Positions 1 to 7,963 of a stretch of 64,000 nucleotides of DNA are shown piece by piece; positions within the stretch are counted from its first letter, which is position 1, and the number at the start of each line of letters is the position of its first letter. Under the pieces are notes generated by a model. That model saw nothing but the letters and a program-made list of their open reading frames with translations. It was not told the origin of the DNA and made no database searches. The stretch lies in contig DASVTZ010000041.1 in assembly GCA_036387335.1 (NCBI GenBank), positions 1 to 64,000 of the forward strand, written 5' to 3'. Position numbers and translations under genes: made by a program. The DNA comes from Longimicrobium sp. (lineage in GTDB: Bacteria; Gemmatimonadota; Gemmatimonadetes; Longimicrobiales; Longimicrobiaceae).

Positions 1-393
1 CACCACCTCGTCATCGCCATCGGGGACATCCGGGAGCGGGATGGCATCCGCGCTTCCCTCGCCGGCACGGAGGACGCGCGCCACCTCGTCGGCGCGCAGC
101 GGCAGCGTCAGCAGCTCCGCGGCGCCCAGCGACGGCGCGGCGAGCGCCATCCGCAGCGAGGGCGCGGCGGCGGCGAGTACGAGGGCGCCCGTCTTCGACT
201 CGCGCGCCACGCGGCGGATCAGCTCGTCGTCGTCCGCGATCAGGTCGAGCGAGAGGATCGTGGCGGTCCACGGCCCTTCCGCCAGCGCCCGCAGCCCGGC
301 CGCCAGCGTCGCTTCGGCGCGCGCCTCACCCGCCAGCCCGCGCACCGCGTCCGGCAGCGCGACCCCGATCGCCAGGAGGCGTATCCCTGCCAT
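1..393 (-). CDS. Receiver-like regulator, N-terminal part only
   Basis: Only the first 131 codons lie in the window; the gene runs off the left edge. Translation starts at an ATG at 391-393 (complement). The visible part has the alternating strand/helix layout of a CheY-type receiver. A strand ends in ATILSLDL with Asp50 at the phospho-acceptor position, a second hydrophobic strand is GALVLAAAAPSL (69-80), and GAAELLTLPLRADEV (90-104) resembles the end of a receiver domain. The usual Lys-Pro of that last motif is replaced (LTLPL), so this looks like a degenerate receiver. Such domains often sit at the front of sigma-54-type activators, but the effector part is not visible, so the function is inferred from weak similarity. 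Confidence 0.55.
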   Translation of the reverse strand, partial: MAGIRLLAIGVALPDAVRGLAGEARAEATLAAGLRALAEGPWTATILSLDLIADDDELIRRVARESKTGALVLAAAAPSLRMALAAPSLGAAELLTLPLRADEVARVLRAGEGSADAIPLPDVPDGDDEVV

Positions 394-589
394 GCCGCCT
401 TTTGCAAAATGTGACGAGCGCCCGATCCAATCTGCTGCAAATTGTAGCGCCGCAGCCTCTCCAAAGAAAGGGCAGAGGGCGAAAACCCAGCATCCATGCG
501 GGTTTTCTCTGCGGCCCCGCCCGTGCCTTACCAGTCCCCGACGCCGACGAGCGGCGGACCACCAGAACGGACAACCGGGGGAGGCTACG

Positions 590-1201
590 ATGAACGGCAA
601 GGGACTCTGGATCGCGGCGGCGGCGCTGATGGTGGGTGCGTGCGACAACCCCACGGGTTCGGGCGACGAGGCGTGGATGGAAGTGGCGGCGGTCGGGGAG
701 GACGGGGCCGCGTCGAGGAGCGTGTCGCCGAGTGAATCCGGGACGCGTTCGCAGCAGTCGAGCGCCTCGGGAACGGTGAGCTTCGACGCCCGCGTGTACG
801 TGCAGACCTCGGCGGGCGCGTGGCTGGAGCTGACGGACGGCGCGGCGGAGTCGGTTTCGGTGGATGCGGCGGGGCAGAGCGAATCCCGCGCGTTCGCGTC
901 GGAGCGGGTCGAGGCCGGCAGCTACAGCCGGGTGCGCGTGGTGTTCGAGGACGTGGACGCGCAGGTGAACGGCTCCATCCAGATCGGCACCGGGCTGCTT
1001 TCCGGGGCGGTGTCGGTGGACCTGCAGGGCGACAACCAGGTGGTGGTGGAGCGCGAGGTGAACGTGACCGCGCGCACGGCGGCCACCACGCGGCTCCTGG
1101 TGAACCTCAACGCGGACGCGTGGCTCAGCCGCGCCAACGCGCAGACGAAGACGGTGAGCGAGGCGGAGTTCGCCTCCGCCGTGGCGGTGACGGCGCGCTG
1201 A
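590..1201 (+). CDS. Putative exported lipoprotein, DUF4382-like
   Basis: A 203-residue protein with a strong ribosome-binding site (GGGGGAGG, 6 nt before the ATG). The N-terminus (MNGKGLWIAAAALMVGACDN) is a lipoprotein signal with the lipobox Cys at residue 18. The mature part begins with a Ser/Gly-rich stretch and continues as beta-rich sequence: VSFDARVYVQ, then a phrase of the type 'EAGSYSRVRVVFEDV', then repeated valine/threonine strands. That phrase recalls DUF4382-type surface lipoproteins, but I cannot confirm the family. It is 32 bp upstream of another exported-protein gene on the same strand and probably co-transcribed with it. Role unknown. Confidence 0.75.
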   Translation: MNGKGLWIAAAALMVGACDNPTGSGDEAWMEVAAVGEDGAASRSVSPSESGTRSQQSSASGTVSFDARVYVQTSAGAWLELTDGAAESVSVDAAGQSESRAFASERVEAGSYSRVRVVFEDVDAQVNGSIQIGTGLLSGAVSVDLQGDNQVVVEREVNVTARTAATTRLLVNLNADAWLSRANAQTKTVSEAEFASAVAVTAR

Positions 1202-1233
1202 AGCGCCTCTCAACCTTTGAAGGAGATCTGACG

Positions 1234-1878
1234 ATGAAGCTCGTGATGACGATGGCCGCCGTGGCGGCCCTGGCGATCCCCGCCGCGCTCGCGGCGCAGG
1301 TGGAAACGAAGGCGACCGTGGGCGCGCGGGTCGGGGTCGATGCGCCCGCCGCACAGACCGGGCTGAGCGCGGACGCGACGGTGCGCGCCACCGCCGACGC
1401 GGGGCTGCCGGACGCGCCGGTCCGCCGGGCCGTGGCGAGGTCGCGCTCCCGCGGCAACTCCGAGGCCGAGACGGCGCGGATCGCGGCGGAGGTGCAGGCG
1501 CGCCTCATCGCCTCCCGCGACGCGCTGAGCAACGGCGGCCGGCGCGTGGCGTCGAACGCCGAGATCACGGCCGGCGCCGACGCGATGGCCAAGGGCGCCA
1601 CGCGCGCCGAGCTGGCCCTCCTTGCCCGCAGCGCCCCGCCCCGCCGCTCGCTGGTGGCGTCGGTGGATGCGCTCGCGCGGCTCGGCACCAGCAGTGGCGA
1701 CTTCGCCCGCTCCGCGACGACCATCGCGGGCCGCCTGCAGGCCGGCGCCAGCGATCCGTCCATCACCCGGCTGGGCGTGGGCGCGCAGGCCGGCGCCGGG
1801 GTCAGCACCGCGACGGGCGGCGTGCTCCGCACCGGCACCTCGGTCACCGGCCGCGTGACGGGCAGCATCCTGCCCTGA
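1234..1878 (+). CDS. Exported alanine/arginine-rich protein of unknown function
   Basis: 214 residues, starting at ATG 1234 after an AAGGAG site (1220-1225). The first 21 residues form a cleavable Sec signal (MKLVMTMAAVAALAIPAALA followed by AQ). The mature protein is Ala/Arg/Gly-rich with a helical middle (EAETARIAAEVQARLIASRD) and a Gly/Thr/Val-rich C-terminus ending in SILP. No catalytic motif or known domain is visible. It follows the lipoprotein gene by 32 bp with no terminator between, so the two are likely one transcription unit and may work together in the envelope. A family-A repeat lies just after the stop codon. Confidence 0.7.
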   Translation: MKLVMTMAAVAALAIPAALAAQVETKATVGARVGVDAPAAQTGLSADATVRATADAGLPDAPVRRAVARSRSRGNSEAETARIAAEVQARLIASRDALSNGGRRVASNAEITAGADAMAKGATRAELALLARSAPPRRSLVASVDALARLGTSSGDFARSATTIAGRLQAGASDPSITRLGVGAQAGAGVSTATGGVLRTGTSVTGRVTGSILP

Positions 1879-1887
1879 ACGGCAGGG

Positions 1888-1980
1888 TCTCACACAGAGA
1901 CACAGAGCCACAGAGAGAACCGCAAAGGTTTTCTCTGTGGCTTTGCTGTTCCCTCTGTGTTCTCTGTGTGAGGCTTTTGC
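1888..1980. repeat. Family-A interspersed palindrome (copy A1)
   Basis: Imperfect long inverted repeat made of CACAGAG units on the left arm and CTCTGTG units on the right. It fills the gap between the exported protein and modA. The outer edge TCTCACACAGAGACACAGAG pairs with the far-end segment TCTCTGTGTGAG. Further copies are at 29968-30060, 37782-37860 and 42717-42834, with half copies elsewhere. Confidence 0.85.
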
Positions 1981-2011
1981 TGTTTGTTGCCCGCGCCCTC
2001 ACATTGTCGCG

Positions 2012-2761
2012 ATGCGCCCCTTCCTCCTGCTCGCCCTTGCACTCTCCGCGTGCGCGCCCGACCGCCGGGACGCGCCGGTCACCGTGTCCGCGGCGGCGTC
2101 GCTGCGGGAGGTGATGACGGAGCTGGAGGCGGAGTACGAAGCCGCGCACCCGGGCGTCGAAGTGAGGACCAACTTCGCGGCATCGGGGGCGCTGCGGCAG
2201 CAGATCGAGCAGGGCGCGCCCGTGGACCTGTTCGTCTCCGCCGCCGCCGCGCCCATGGATGCGCTGGCGAAGTCGGGGCGGGTGGATGCGGCCACGAGGC
2301 GGGTGCTGGCCGGTAACGAGCTGGTGCTGATCGTCCCGGCGCAGGGCTCGAGGGTGCACGCCTTCGCCGATCTCGCGCGGACGGAGGTGCGGCGGGTGGC
2401 GCTGGGGGCACCCGCATCCGTGCCCGCGGGCGAGTACGCGCAGGAGGTGCTGCGCGCGGCGGGAGTGCTGGAGGCGGTCCGAGCGAAGGCCGTGTACGCG
2501 CAGGACGTGCGGCAGGTGCTCGCCTTTGTATCCTCCGGCAATGCGGACGCCGGGATCGTGTACCGCACCGATGCGTCGGTTACGAAGCGCGTGCGCGTTG
2601 CGGCGGTGGCGCCAACGGGGTCGCACCGGGCCATCGAGTACCCCGTCGCGATCGTGAACGGCGGGCCGAACACGGAGGGAGCGCGCGCCTACCTCGCGTT
2701 CCTCCTGGGCCCGGCGGGACGCGCGGCGCTGCGGCGGCGAGGGTTTCGGGTGGAGGGGTGA
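2012..2761 (+). CDS. modA: Molybdate ABC transporter, substrate-binding protein ModA
   Basis: 249 residues with a lipoprotein-type signal (MRPFLLLALALSACAPD, Cys14 at the lipobox). The mature protein begins with VTVSAAASLREVMTELEAEY, the standard ModA opening whose Ser residues ligate the oxyanion. It continues with the periplasmic-binding-protein type II fold: FAASGALRQQIEQGAPVDLFVSA, then 'ELVLIVP', then the DAGIVYRTDA hinge segment near the C-terminus. ModA binds molybdate or tungstate outside the inner membrane and delivers it to ModB. The chosen ATG gives a complete signal peptide. The stop codon overlaps the modB start (GTGA), so translation is coupled. Confidence 0.93.
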   Translation: MRPFLLLALALSACAPDRRDAPVTVSAAASLREVMTELEAEYEAAHPGVEVRTNFAASGALRQQIEQGAPVDLFVSAAAAPMDALAKSGRVDAATRRVLAGNELVLIVPAQGSRVHAFADLARTEVRRVALGAPASVPAGEYAQEVLRAAGVLEAVRAKAVYAQDVRQVLAFVSSGNADAGIVYRTDASVTKRVRVAAVAPTGSHRAIEYPVAIVNGGPNTEGARAYLAFLLGPAGRAALRRRGFRVEG

Positions 2762-3450
2762 GCGTGTTCGACTGGTCGCCGGTCTGGCTCTCGCTGCGGG
2801 TGGCGCTATCCGCGCTGGCCATCGTCTTCGTGCTGGGGACGCTGGCCGCGCGCTGGACCGCGCGCCACGCATTCCCCGGGCGCGACGTGGTGGACGGCCT
2901 CTTCCTGCTCCCCCTCGTCCTCCCGCCCGTGGTGACCGGCTTCGCGCTCCTGGTGCTCCTGGGGCGCAACGGGCCCGTGGGGCGCTTCCTGGAGTCGGCG
3001 TTCGGCGTGCGCGTCGTCTTCACCATCCACGCGGCAGTCCTGGCGGCGGCGGTGGTCGCATTCCCGCTGATGTACCAGAGCGCCAAGGCCGCCTTCCAAT
3101 CCGTCGATCCACGGCTGGAGGACGCCGCGCGCACGCTGGGGGCCGGAGAGGCGCGCGTCTTTCTCGCCGTCACCCTCCCGCTCGCATGGCCCGGTGTCGT
3201 CGCGGGGATGGCGCTCGCGTTCGCCCGCTCCCTCGGCGAGTTCGGCGCGACCGCGATGGTGGCCGGCAACATCCCCGGCGAGACGACGACGGTGCCGCTC
3301 GCCATCTACTTCCTGGCCGACGCGGGGGAGCTGAGGACGGCGGGGCTCTATGCGCTGGGGATCAGCGCCATCAGCATGATCCTGGTGGTGGGGCTCAACG
3401 TGTGGACGCGCCGGCGCACCCCGCGCTGGCAGCGCAGGGCGGGGCGATAG
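2758..3450 (+). CDS. modB: Molybdate ABC transporter, permease ModB
   Basis: 230 residues, starting with GTG in a GTGA overlap with the modA stop. About five to six membrane segments are visible. The cytoplasmic coupling loop carries the EAA motif typical of binding-protein-dependent permeases: EDAARTLGAGEARVFLAVTL, followed by LPLAWPGVVAGMALAFARSLGEFG. The phrase SLGEFGATAMVAGNIPGET is characteristic of ModB/CysT-type permeases. It forms the membrane channel for molybdate, with ModC docking at the EAA loop. The length is normal for ModB. Confidence 0.93.
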   Translation: MSVFDWSPVWLSLRVALSALAIVFVLGTLAARWTARHAFPGRDVVDGLFLLPLVLPPVVTGFALLVLLGRNGPVGRFLESAFGVRVVFTIHAAVLAAAVVAFPLMYQSAKAAFQSVDPRLEDAARTLGAGEARVFLAVTLPLAWPGVVAGMALAFARSLGEFGATAMVAGNIPGETTTVPLAIYFLADAGELRTAGLYALGISAISMILVVGLNVWTRRRTPRWQRRAGR

Positions 3451-3452
3451 CG

Positions 3453-4094
3453 GTGCTCGAAGTACGCGCGGCCAGGCGGCTCCCTGAGTTCACGCTGGAG
3501 GTGGACTTCCAGGTGCGCGACGAAGTGCTCGTCCTCTTCGGCCCATCGGGCGCGGGGAAGACGATGACGCTGCGCCTGGTGGCCGGCCTGGAGCGCCCCG
3601 ACGAGGGAGAGATCCGGCTCGGGGGACGCGTGCTGGTGTCGCGAGAGGCGCGCGTGTGGGTGCCGCCGCGCGAGCGCCGCTGCGGGCTCGTCTTCCAGGA
3701 CTCCGCCCTCTTCCCGCACCTCACCGTGTCCGGCAACGTCCTCTTCGGCGCGCGCACACCCGCTGCACGGGCGCGCCTTCCGCGCCTACTCGAATCCTTC
3801 CATCTCACCCACTTGGCCGCCCGCTACCCATCCGAGCTCTCCGGCGGCGAAACGCAGCGCGTGGCGCTCGCCCGCGCCCTCATGGCCGAGCCCGAAGCAC
3901 TCCTCCTCGACGAGCCCTTTACCTCCCTGGACGAGGACGCGCGCCGCATCGCGCAGGCCGAGGTGCTGGCGGCGCACGCGGAGTGGCGCATCCCCTTCGT
4001 CTTCGTCACCCACGACCGCGCCGAGGCTGAGCGCATGGGCGATCGCATCCTCTTTCTGCGCGACGGGCGGCAGGTGGGGGAGGAAGTGCGTTAG
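3453..4094 (+). CDS. modC: Molybdate ABC transporter, ATPase ModC (short form)
   Basis: 213 residues starting at GTG 3453, 2 nt after the modB stop. All ABC motifs are present: Walker A GPSGAGKT (30-37), Q-loop in VFQDSALFPHL, signature LSGGETQR, Walker B LLLDEP and the switch His in FVTHDRAEAE. It energises molybdate import with ModA and ModB. Typical ModC proteins are about 350 residues with a C-terminal molybdate-binding TOBE/MOP domain; here the protein ends right after the ATPase core (QVGEEVR). The stop codon lies in GTGCGTTAG, the first unit of a family-B repeat, so the regulatory domain may have been cut off by repeat insertion. A naturally short ModC is the alternative. Confidence 0.9.
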   Translation: MLEVRAARRLPEFTLEVDFQVRDEVLVLFGPSGAGKTMTLRLVAGLERPDEGEIRLGGRVLVSREARVWVPPRERRCGLVFQDSALFPHLTVSGNVLFGARTPAARARLPRLLESFHLTHLAARYPSELSGGETQRVALARALMAEPEALLLDEPFTSLDEDARRIAQAEVLAAHAEWRIPFVFVTHDRAEAERMGDRILFLRDGRQVGEEVR

Positions 4095-4351
4095 TGCGTT
4101 AGTGCGTGCCAAGCCAGTGTCATCCTGAGAGAGCCGCCGACCCCATACTCTGCGGCGTACCCCGGCCTCCCCTGCGGCGAACGAAGGATCTAGCCGGCGC
4201 CGGGCCGGGCTTCGCGACTCACCGCCGTCCCCTCGTCACGCGCAGTAGATCCTTCGCTCCGCGCCAGAGATCCGCGAACGGTCGTGGACGGAGCGGCGCG
4301 TCGCTCAGGATGACAGGGGGAGGGGCAACGCACTCACGCACTCTACGCACT
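4086..4351. repeat. Family-B interspersed element (copy B1)
   Basis: A compound inverted repeat. The outer edges are tandem GTGCGTTA units on the left and CGCACTCACGCACT units on the right. Inside are TGTCATCCTGAG and its reverse complement CTCAGGATGACA, and further in GAAGGATCTAGCCGGCGCCG facing AGTAGATCCTTCGC. It starts within the last codons of modC. From 4352 to the next promoter at 4507 I see no gene and no clear structure. Confidence 0.85.
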
Positions 4352-4506
4352 TTTTCATCCGTCCACGCCGCGCATATTCAGCCACCTGCGAGACAAAGTG
4401 GCCGCCCGCCGAAGCCGGTGCGGGGGGCCCACTTAGCGCGTGCGGAGCGGGGGCAAAGTGTCGCAAGTGCGCGCCCCGTGCACTTTTACGAGGTGCGCCA
4501 GGACCC

Positions 4507-4535
4507 TTGATTCGGATTTTCTTCGGTATTATACA
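4507..4535 (+). promoter_or_regulatory. Sigma-70-like promoter of the small HTH gene
   Basis: TTGATT (4507-4512), 17 nt spacer, TATACA (4530-4535) inside an unusually AT-rich patch, about 58 bp upstream of the ATG at 4593. The spacing is ideal and no competing gene is nearby. Confidence 0.6.
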
Positions 4536-4592
4536 TCATTCAGCAGGACACGCCGAATTGAGCACCTGGACCGCAGCATGGAGGGAGCTGAG

Positions 4593-5003
4593 ATGGATTT
4601 CCAGAGGACGCGGGACCCGCACGAAGCCAACATCCAGCACCTCCGCGACACGGCGTCCGCGCGGGTGGAGGGGACGTCGCTGCGGCGCGTGGCGCGGGAG
4701 ATCGGGATGAGCCCCACGGGGCTCAAGAAGTTCCTCCTGGGAACGGCGCCGTACTCGCCCACCCTGCGGAGGCTGCGCAAGTGGTACCTGCAGTACGGTG
4801 GCTCGCACCCGGGCTCGGTGGGCGAGGAGGAGGTGGGCCACGCGCTCGCCCTGCTCACGCAGGACCTGCACCCCGGCGCCCGCCTCCAGACCACGGACCA
4901 GGTGCTGGAGTCGCTGGCCCGCGGCTACGACGCCAGCGGCCGCGAGCGCCCGCGCTGGGTCTCCGAGCTGCGCACCGGCTACCGCGCCCAGCGCTCGGCC
5001 TGA
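4593..5003 (+). CDS. Small helix-turn-helix protein, family with a second copy in the window
   Basis: 136 residues. ATG 4593 is preferred over ATG 4578 because GGAGGG lies 8 nt upstream of it. Residues 28-50 (TSLRRVAREIGMSPTGLKKF) read as a helix-turn-helix: helix, turn at Gly38, recognition helix. A basic tryptophan motif follows (LRRLRKWYLQY, 58-68) and then a helical C-terminus. It shares the pattern TSLR-VA-KKF-G-PY-RKWY with the protein at 57652-58041, so the two are paralogues. A DNA-binding regulator is the simple reading; no neighbouring target is obvious. The protein is monocistronic, between its own promoter and a repeat cluster. Confidence 0.7.
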   Translation: MDFQRTRDPHEANIQHLRDTASARVEGTSLRRVAREIGMSPTGLKKFLLGTAPYSPTLRRLRKWYLQYGGSHPGSVGEEEVGHALALLTQDLHPGARLQTTDQVLESLARGYDASGRERPRWVSELRTGYRAQRSA

Positions 5004-5029
5004 CAGTGGGGGGTGGTGGGGTGGCCCCG

Positions 5030-5563
5030 GGCGAGTGAACTCGCTGCAACAACGGCACAAAGTCCGCCTGCGCGGACTCCCGGGCCAGATCCGTCCCCAG
5101 CCCGGGTTTTCGGTGCCGCCGCCCTGCCCCCCACGCCCGAACGCGGTAGGGGCGGACCTGCGTGTCCGCCCACCCTCGCCCCGACCCGGGTCCCGCTCCG
5201 CGCGCCGAAATCCGTAGGGGCCGCCCCGCGTGGCTGCCCGTGCCGTGCGATGCGCCGAGGCCCGCGTCCCGGGGCGAATGAATTCACCGCTGGAAACACG
5301 CGAAGTCCGCCTTCGCGGACTCCGGGTCTGATGCGCGTTGCTCGAGCCCACTTCAGTGGGCTTCGCGTGGTTCCAGCCGGGGGATTCATCCCCCGGCGAC
5401 CGGGCGCGGACCTCGCACCGGCGACCCACGACCGGGCGCCGCCCCCGCCCCCGAGACCCCGCCGCCGGACCGGCCCTCAACGCCCGCACACCCCCGCTCG
5501 CCCGAAGCCTGCGAAGGCAGGCTTCCCGCCGTTGTTGCAGCGGTTTCAACCGCCGGACACCCT
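5030..5563. repeat. Mosaic of family-D and family-C hairpin repeats
   Basis: This 530-bp gap holds no gene. It is a run of short perfect hairpins. AGTCCGCCTTCGCGGACT (7-bp stem) occurs near 5310, GCCCACTTCAGTGGGC near 5350 and GGGGGATTCATCCCCC near 5380. A GCCTGCGAAGGCAGGC hairpin and GTTGTTGCAGCGGTTTCAAC close the cluster. Family-C segments of the type GTAGGGGC...CTGCGTGTC sit at about 5145-5275. Confidence 0.8.
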
Positions 5564-5573
5564 CAGCCCCCCC

Positions 5574-6731
5574 TCACAACCCCCGCTCGTACACCCGGTA
5601 CGTCTTGTACAGCTCGAATCCCACCTTCTCCAGCGCCTGGCGCATGAGGAAGTTGTCCTCCAGGATCCATGACGCCTCGCCCTGCCTGTACCCGCGCTCG
5701 CCGGCCGCCTGAAAGGTGCGCAGGTACATCGCGGCGCCGATGCCGGACGACTTCTGGTACTCGGGGCGCAGGCCCAGCGTCATGATGCGGGCGGAACCGA
5801 TCTTCCGCTTGTGCCAGAGGAACTTGAGAAAGCCGAACGGGAAGAGCTTGCCGTCGGGGATGTGCCGGATCGCCTCGTTCAGGTTGGGCAGCGAGATGGC
5901 GAAGCCCACGGGGACGCCCTCCTTCTCCGCGACGATGCAGAGCGCCGGGTCCACCACGGACTTCAGGTCCTTGGCCATGTACGCGAACTCCTCCGGCGTC
6001 ATCGGCACGAAGCCCCAGTTGCGCGCCCAGGCGGAGTTGTAGATCTCCTGGATGATGGCCACCTCGTCCTGCAGGCGGCGCAGGTTGATGGAGCGCAGGG
6101 TGACCCCTTCGCGCCGCGTCATCCGCTCCACCCCGCGCACGAGCCGCTCCGGGGGAATGGGGCTGCCGATCCAGTAGGCGAGCAGGTCCTTGGCCTTCAC
6201 CATCCCCACCCCTTCCAGCAGCGCGCCGTAGTAGGGCGGGTTGTGCGACATCGCGAAGGCGGGCGGCGTATCGAACCCGTCCACCAGCACCCCGGGCGAC
6301 GCGATCTCCTCGTTGGTGGAGAGGTTCATGGGGCCGCGCATCGACTCCATCCCGCGCGCCTTGAGCCACCCCGCGGCCGCATCGGTGAGGGCGCGGGCCA
6401 CGCGGGGATCGTCCACCGATTCGAAGAGGCCGAAGAAGCCGACCCGGTCCTCGTGGAACTCGTTGTGGCGGTGGTTGACGATGGCCGCGATGCGCCCCAC
6501 CGTCTCCGCGCCGCGCTCGGCGACGAAGTAGGCGACGTCCGCGTGCTGGTGGAAGGGGTGCTTGGCGCGGTCCAGCGCCGGCTCCACGGCGACACGCAGC
6601 GGCGGCACCCACTTGGGGTCGCCAGCGTTGGCCGTCCAGGCGAAGTCGATGAAGGGGCGAAGCGACTCGCCCCGCGGGACCTCACGGACCCGCAGGGCGG
6701 TGGACGAAGCGGCGGTGACGGGAGCCGGCAT
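5574..6731 (-). CDS. GNAT-type acyltransferase, candidate bacterial ceramide synthase
   Basis: 385 residues, start ATG 6731, 17 nt after the serine palmitoyltransferase stop. The protein has an N-terminal half with conserved aromatic/asparagine phrases (NHRHNEFHEDRVGFFGLFE, GPMNLSTNEEIASPGVLV). The C-terminal half is GNAT-like: an acetyl-CoA-type strand VDPALCIVAEKEGVPVGFAI, then the beta-bulge region ARIMTLGLRPEYQKSSGIGA resembling the Q-x-x-G-x-G/A CoA loop. The size and the neighbours match the GNAT-family bacterial ceramide synthase (bCerS) characterised in Caulobacter, which N-acylates the long-chain base made by SPT. Assignment as bCerS is inference from operon context; a generic GNAT is the alternative. 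Confidence 0.72.
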   Translation of the reverse strand: MPAPVTAASSTALRVREVPRGESLRPFIDFAWTANAGDPKWVPPLRVAVEPALDRAKHPFHQHADVAYFVAERGAETVGRIAAIVNHRHNEFHEDRVGFFGLFESVDDPRVARALTDAAAGWLKARGMESMRGPMNLSTNEEIASPGVLVDGFDTPPAFAMSHNPPYYGALLEGVGMVKAKDLLAYWIGSPIPPERLVRGVERMTRREGVTLRSINLRRLQDEVAIIQEIYNSAWARNWGFVPMTPEEFAYMAKDLKSVVDPALCIVAEKEGVPVGFAISLPNLNEAIRHIPDGKLFPFGFLKFLWHKRKIGSARIMTLGLRPEYQKSSGIGAAMYLRTFQAAGERGYRQGEASWILEDNFLMRQALEKVGFELYKTYRVYERGL

Positions 6732-6748
6732 CGGAGATGGAGAGGGGG

Positions 6749-7963
6749 TTAGCGGAGCCCGAGCTGGCGCCCCACGCGGCCGAAGGCGTCCAGCACGAAG
6801 TCGAGCTGGTCGGTGGTGTGCGTCGCCATCACCGAGGTGCGCAGCCGGCACGAATGCTCGGGCACGGCGGGCGGCAGCACCGGGTTGGTGAAGACTCCCG
6901 CGTCGAACAGCGCGCGCCAGAAGACGAAGGTCTGCTCGATGTTCCCCGAGGCCACGGGGATGATCGGCGTCTCCGAGGTCGCGGTGTCGAAGCCCAGCGA
7001 CTGCAGGCCGCTGCGCAGGTAGTCGGCGTTCTGCCAGAGGCGGGCGCGGCGCTCGGGCTCGAGCGCCATCACGTCCAGGCAGGCCAGCACCGTGGCCACC
7101 GCGGAGGGCGGCATGCTGGCGCTGAAGATGAGCGGGCGCGCGTGGTGGCGCAGGTAGTGGATGACGTTCTCCGGCCCCGACACCGCGCCGCCGATGGATG
7201 CGAACGACTTGGAAAAGGTGACCATGGTGAGGTCCACCCGCTCCTGCATCCCAAAGTGCTCGGCCGTGCCGCCGCCGTTGGGCCCCAGCACGCCCACCGA
7301 GTGCGCGTCGTCCACCATCAGCCGCGCCCCGAACTCCTCCACCACGTCGGCGACGGCGGGGAGGTTGACGATGTTCCCCTCCATCGAGAAGACACCGTCC
7401 GTCACCACCAGCGCCCCGTTGGCCCCCGCGTTGCGCTCCAGCGCGCGGCGCAGCCCCTTGAGGTCGCCGTGCGGATAGCGCACCAGGTCGCCGGCCGCGA
7501 GCTGCGCGCCGTCCACCAGCGAGGCGTGGTTGAGCCGGTCCTGCACCACCACGCTGCCGCGCGTCACCAGCGCGGAGATGACGCCCAGGTTGGTCTGGTA
7601 GCCGGTGCTGAAGACGATCGCCGCCTCGGCGCCCATCAGGGCGGCCAGGCGGTGCTCCAGCTCCTCGTGCAGGTCCAGCGTGCCGTTCAGGAAGCGGCTC
7701 CCCGTGCAGCCGGTGCCGTAGCGGTACAGCGCCTCGCGCGCGCGCTCCAGCACGTACGGCTCGTGGGTGAGCCCCAGGTAGTTGTTGGAGCCCACCATGA
7801 TCTTGCGCTCGCCGCGGATCACCACCTCCGTGTCTTCCGAGGCCTCGATGGCCTGGAAGTACGGATAGAGGCCGCTCCCCATCATCTCGCGCGCCGCGGT
7901 GTAGCGGCTGCACTTGTCGAAGAGGTCGCCCATGCGCCGCGAGGTCGTCGCCACAGTAGCCAT
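6749..7963 (-). CDS. spt: Serine palmitoyltransferase (alpha-oxoamine synthase)
   Basis: 404 residues from ATG 7963, which overlaps the upstream stop codon (TGATG); ATG 7972 is an alternative. This is a fold-type I PLP enzyme of the KBL/AONS/SPT group. It shows SNNYLGLTHEP near the start, GTGCTGSRFLNGTLDLHEEL, the PLP-stacking DRLNHASLVDGAQL, DDAHSVGVLGPNGGG with the PLP-binding Asp/His, and the Schiff-base lysine in TFSKSFAS (about residue 252). It condenses an acyl-CoA with an amino acid. Flanking by a reductase and a GNAT acyltransferase favours serine palmitoyltransferase over biotin or threonine enzymes. The product, a 3-ketosphinganine, would feed ceramide synthesis. Confidence 0.85.
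   Translation of the reverse strand: MATVATTSRRMGDLFDKCSRYTAAREMMGSGLYPYFQAIEASEDTEVVIRGERKIMVGSNNYLGLTHEPYVLERAREALYRYGTGCTGSRFLNGTLDLHEELEHRLAALMGAEAAIVFSTGYQTNLGVISALVTRGSVVVQDRLNHASLVDGAQLAAGDLVRYPHGDLKGLRRALERNAGANGALVVTDGVFSMEGNIVNLPAVADVVEEFGARLMVDDAHSVGVLGPNGGGTAEHFGMQERVDLTMVTFSKSFASIGGAVSGPENVIHYLRHHARPLIFSASMPPSAVATVLACLDVMALEPERRARLWQNADYLRSGLQSLGFDTATSETPIIPVASGNIEQTFVFWRALFDAGVFTNPVLPPAVPEHSCRLRTSVMATHTTDQLDFVLDAFGRVGRQLGLR

Noticed and set aside
391-450. Sigma-54 promoter near TTTTGCAAAAT
   Set aside because: The required GG at -24 and GC at -12 with 10-nt spacing is not present on either strand.
3453-4094. ModC called a pseudogene because it lacks the C-terminal domain
   Set aside because: All ATPase motifs are intact and the coupling to modB is normal; only the regulatory domain is missing, so it is listed as a short CDS.
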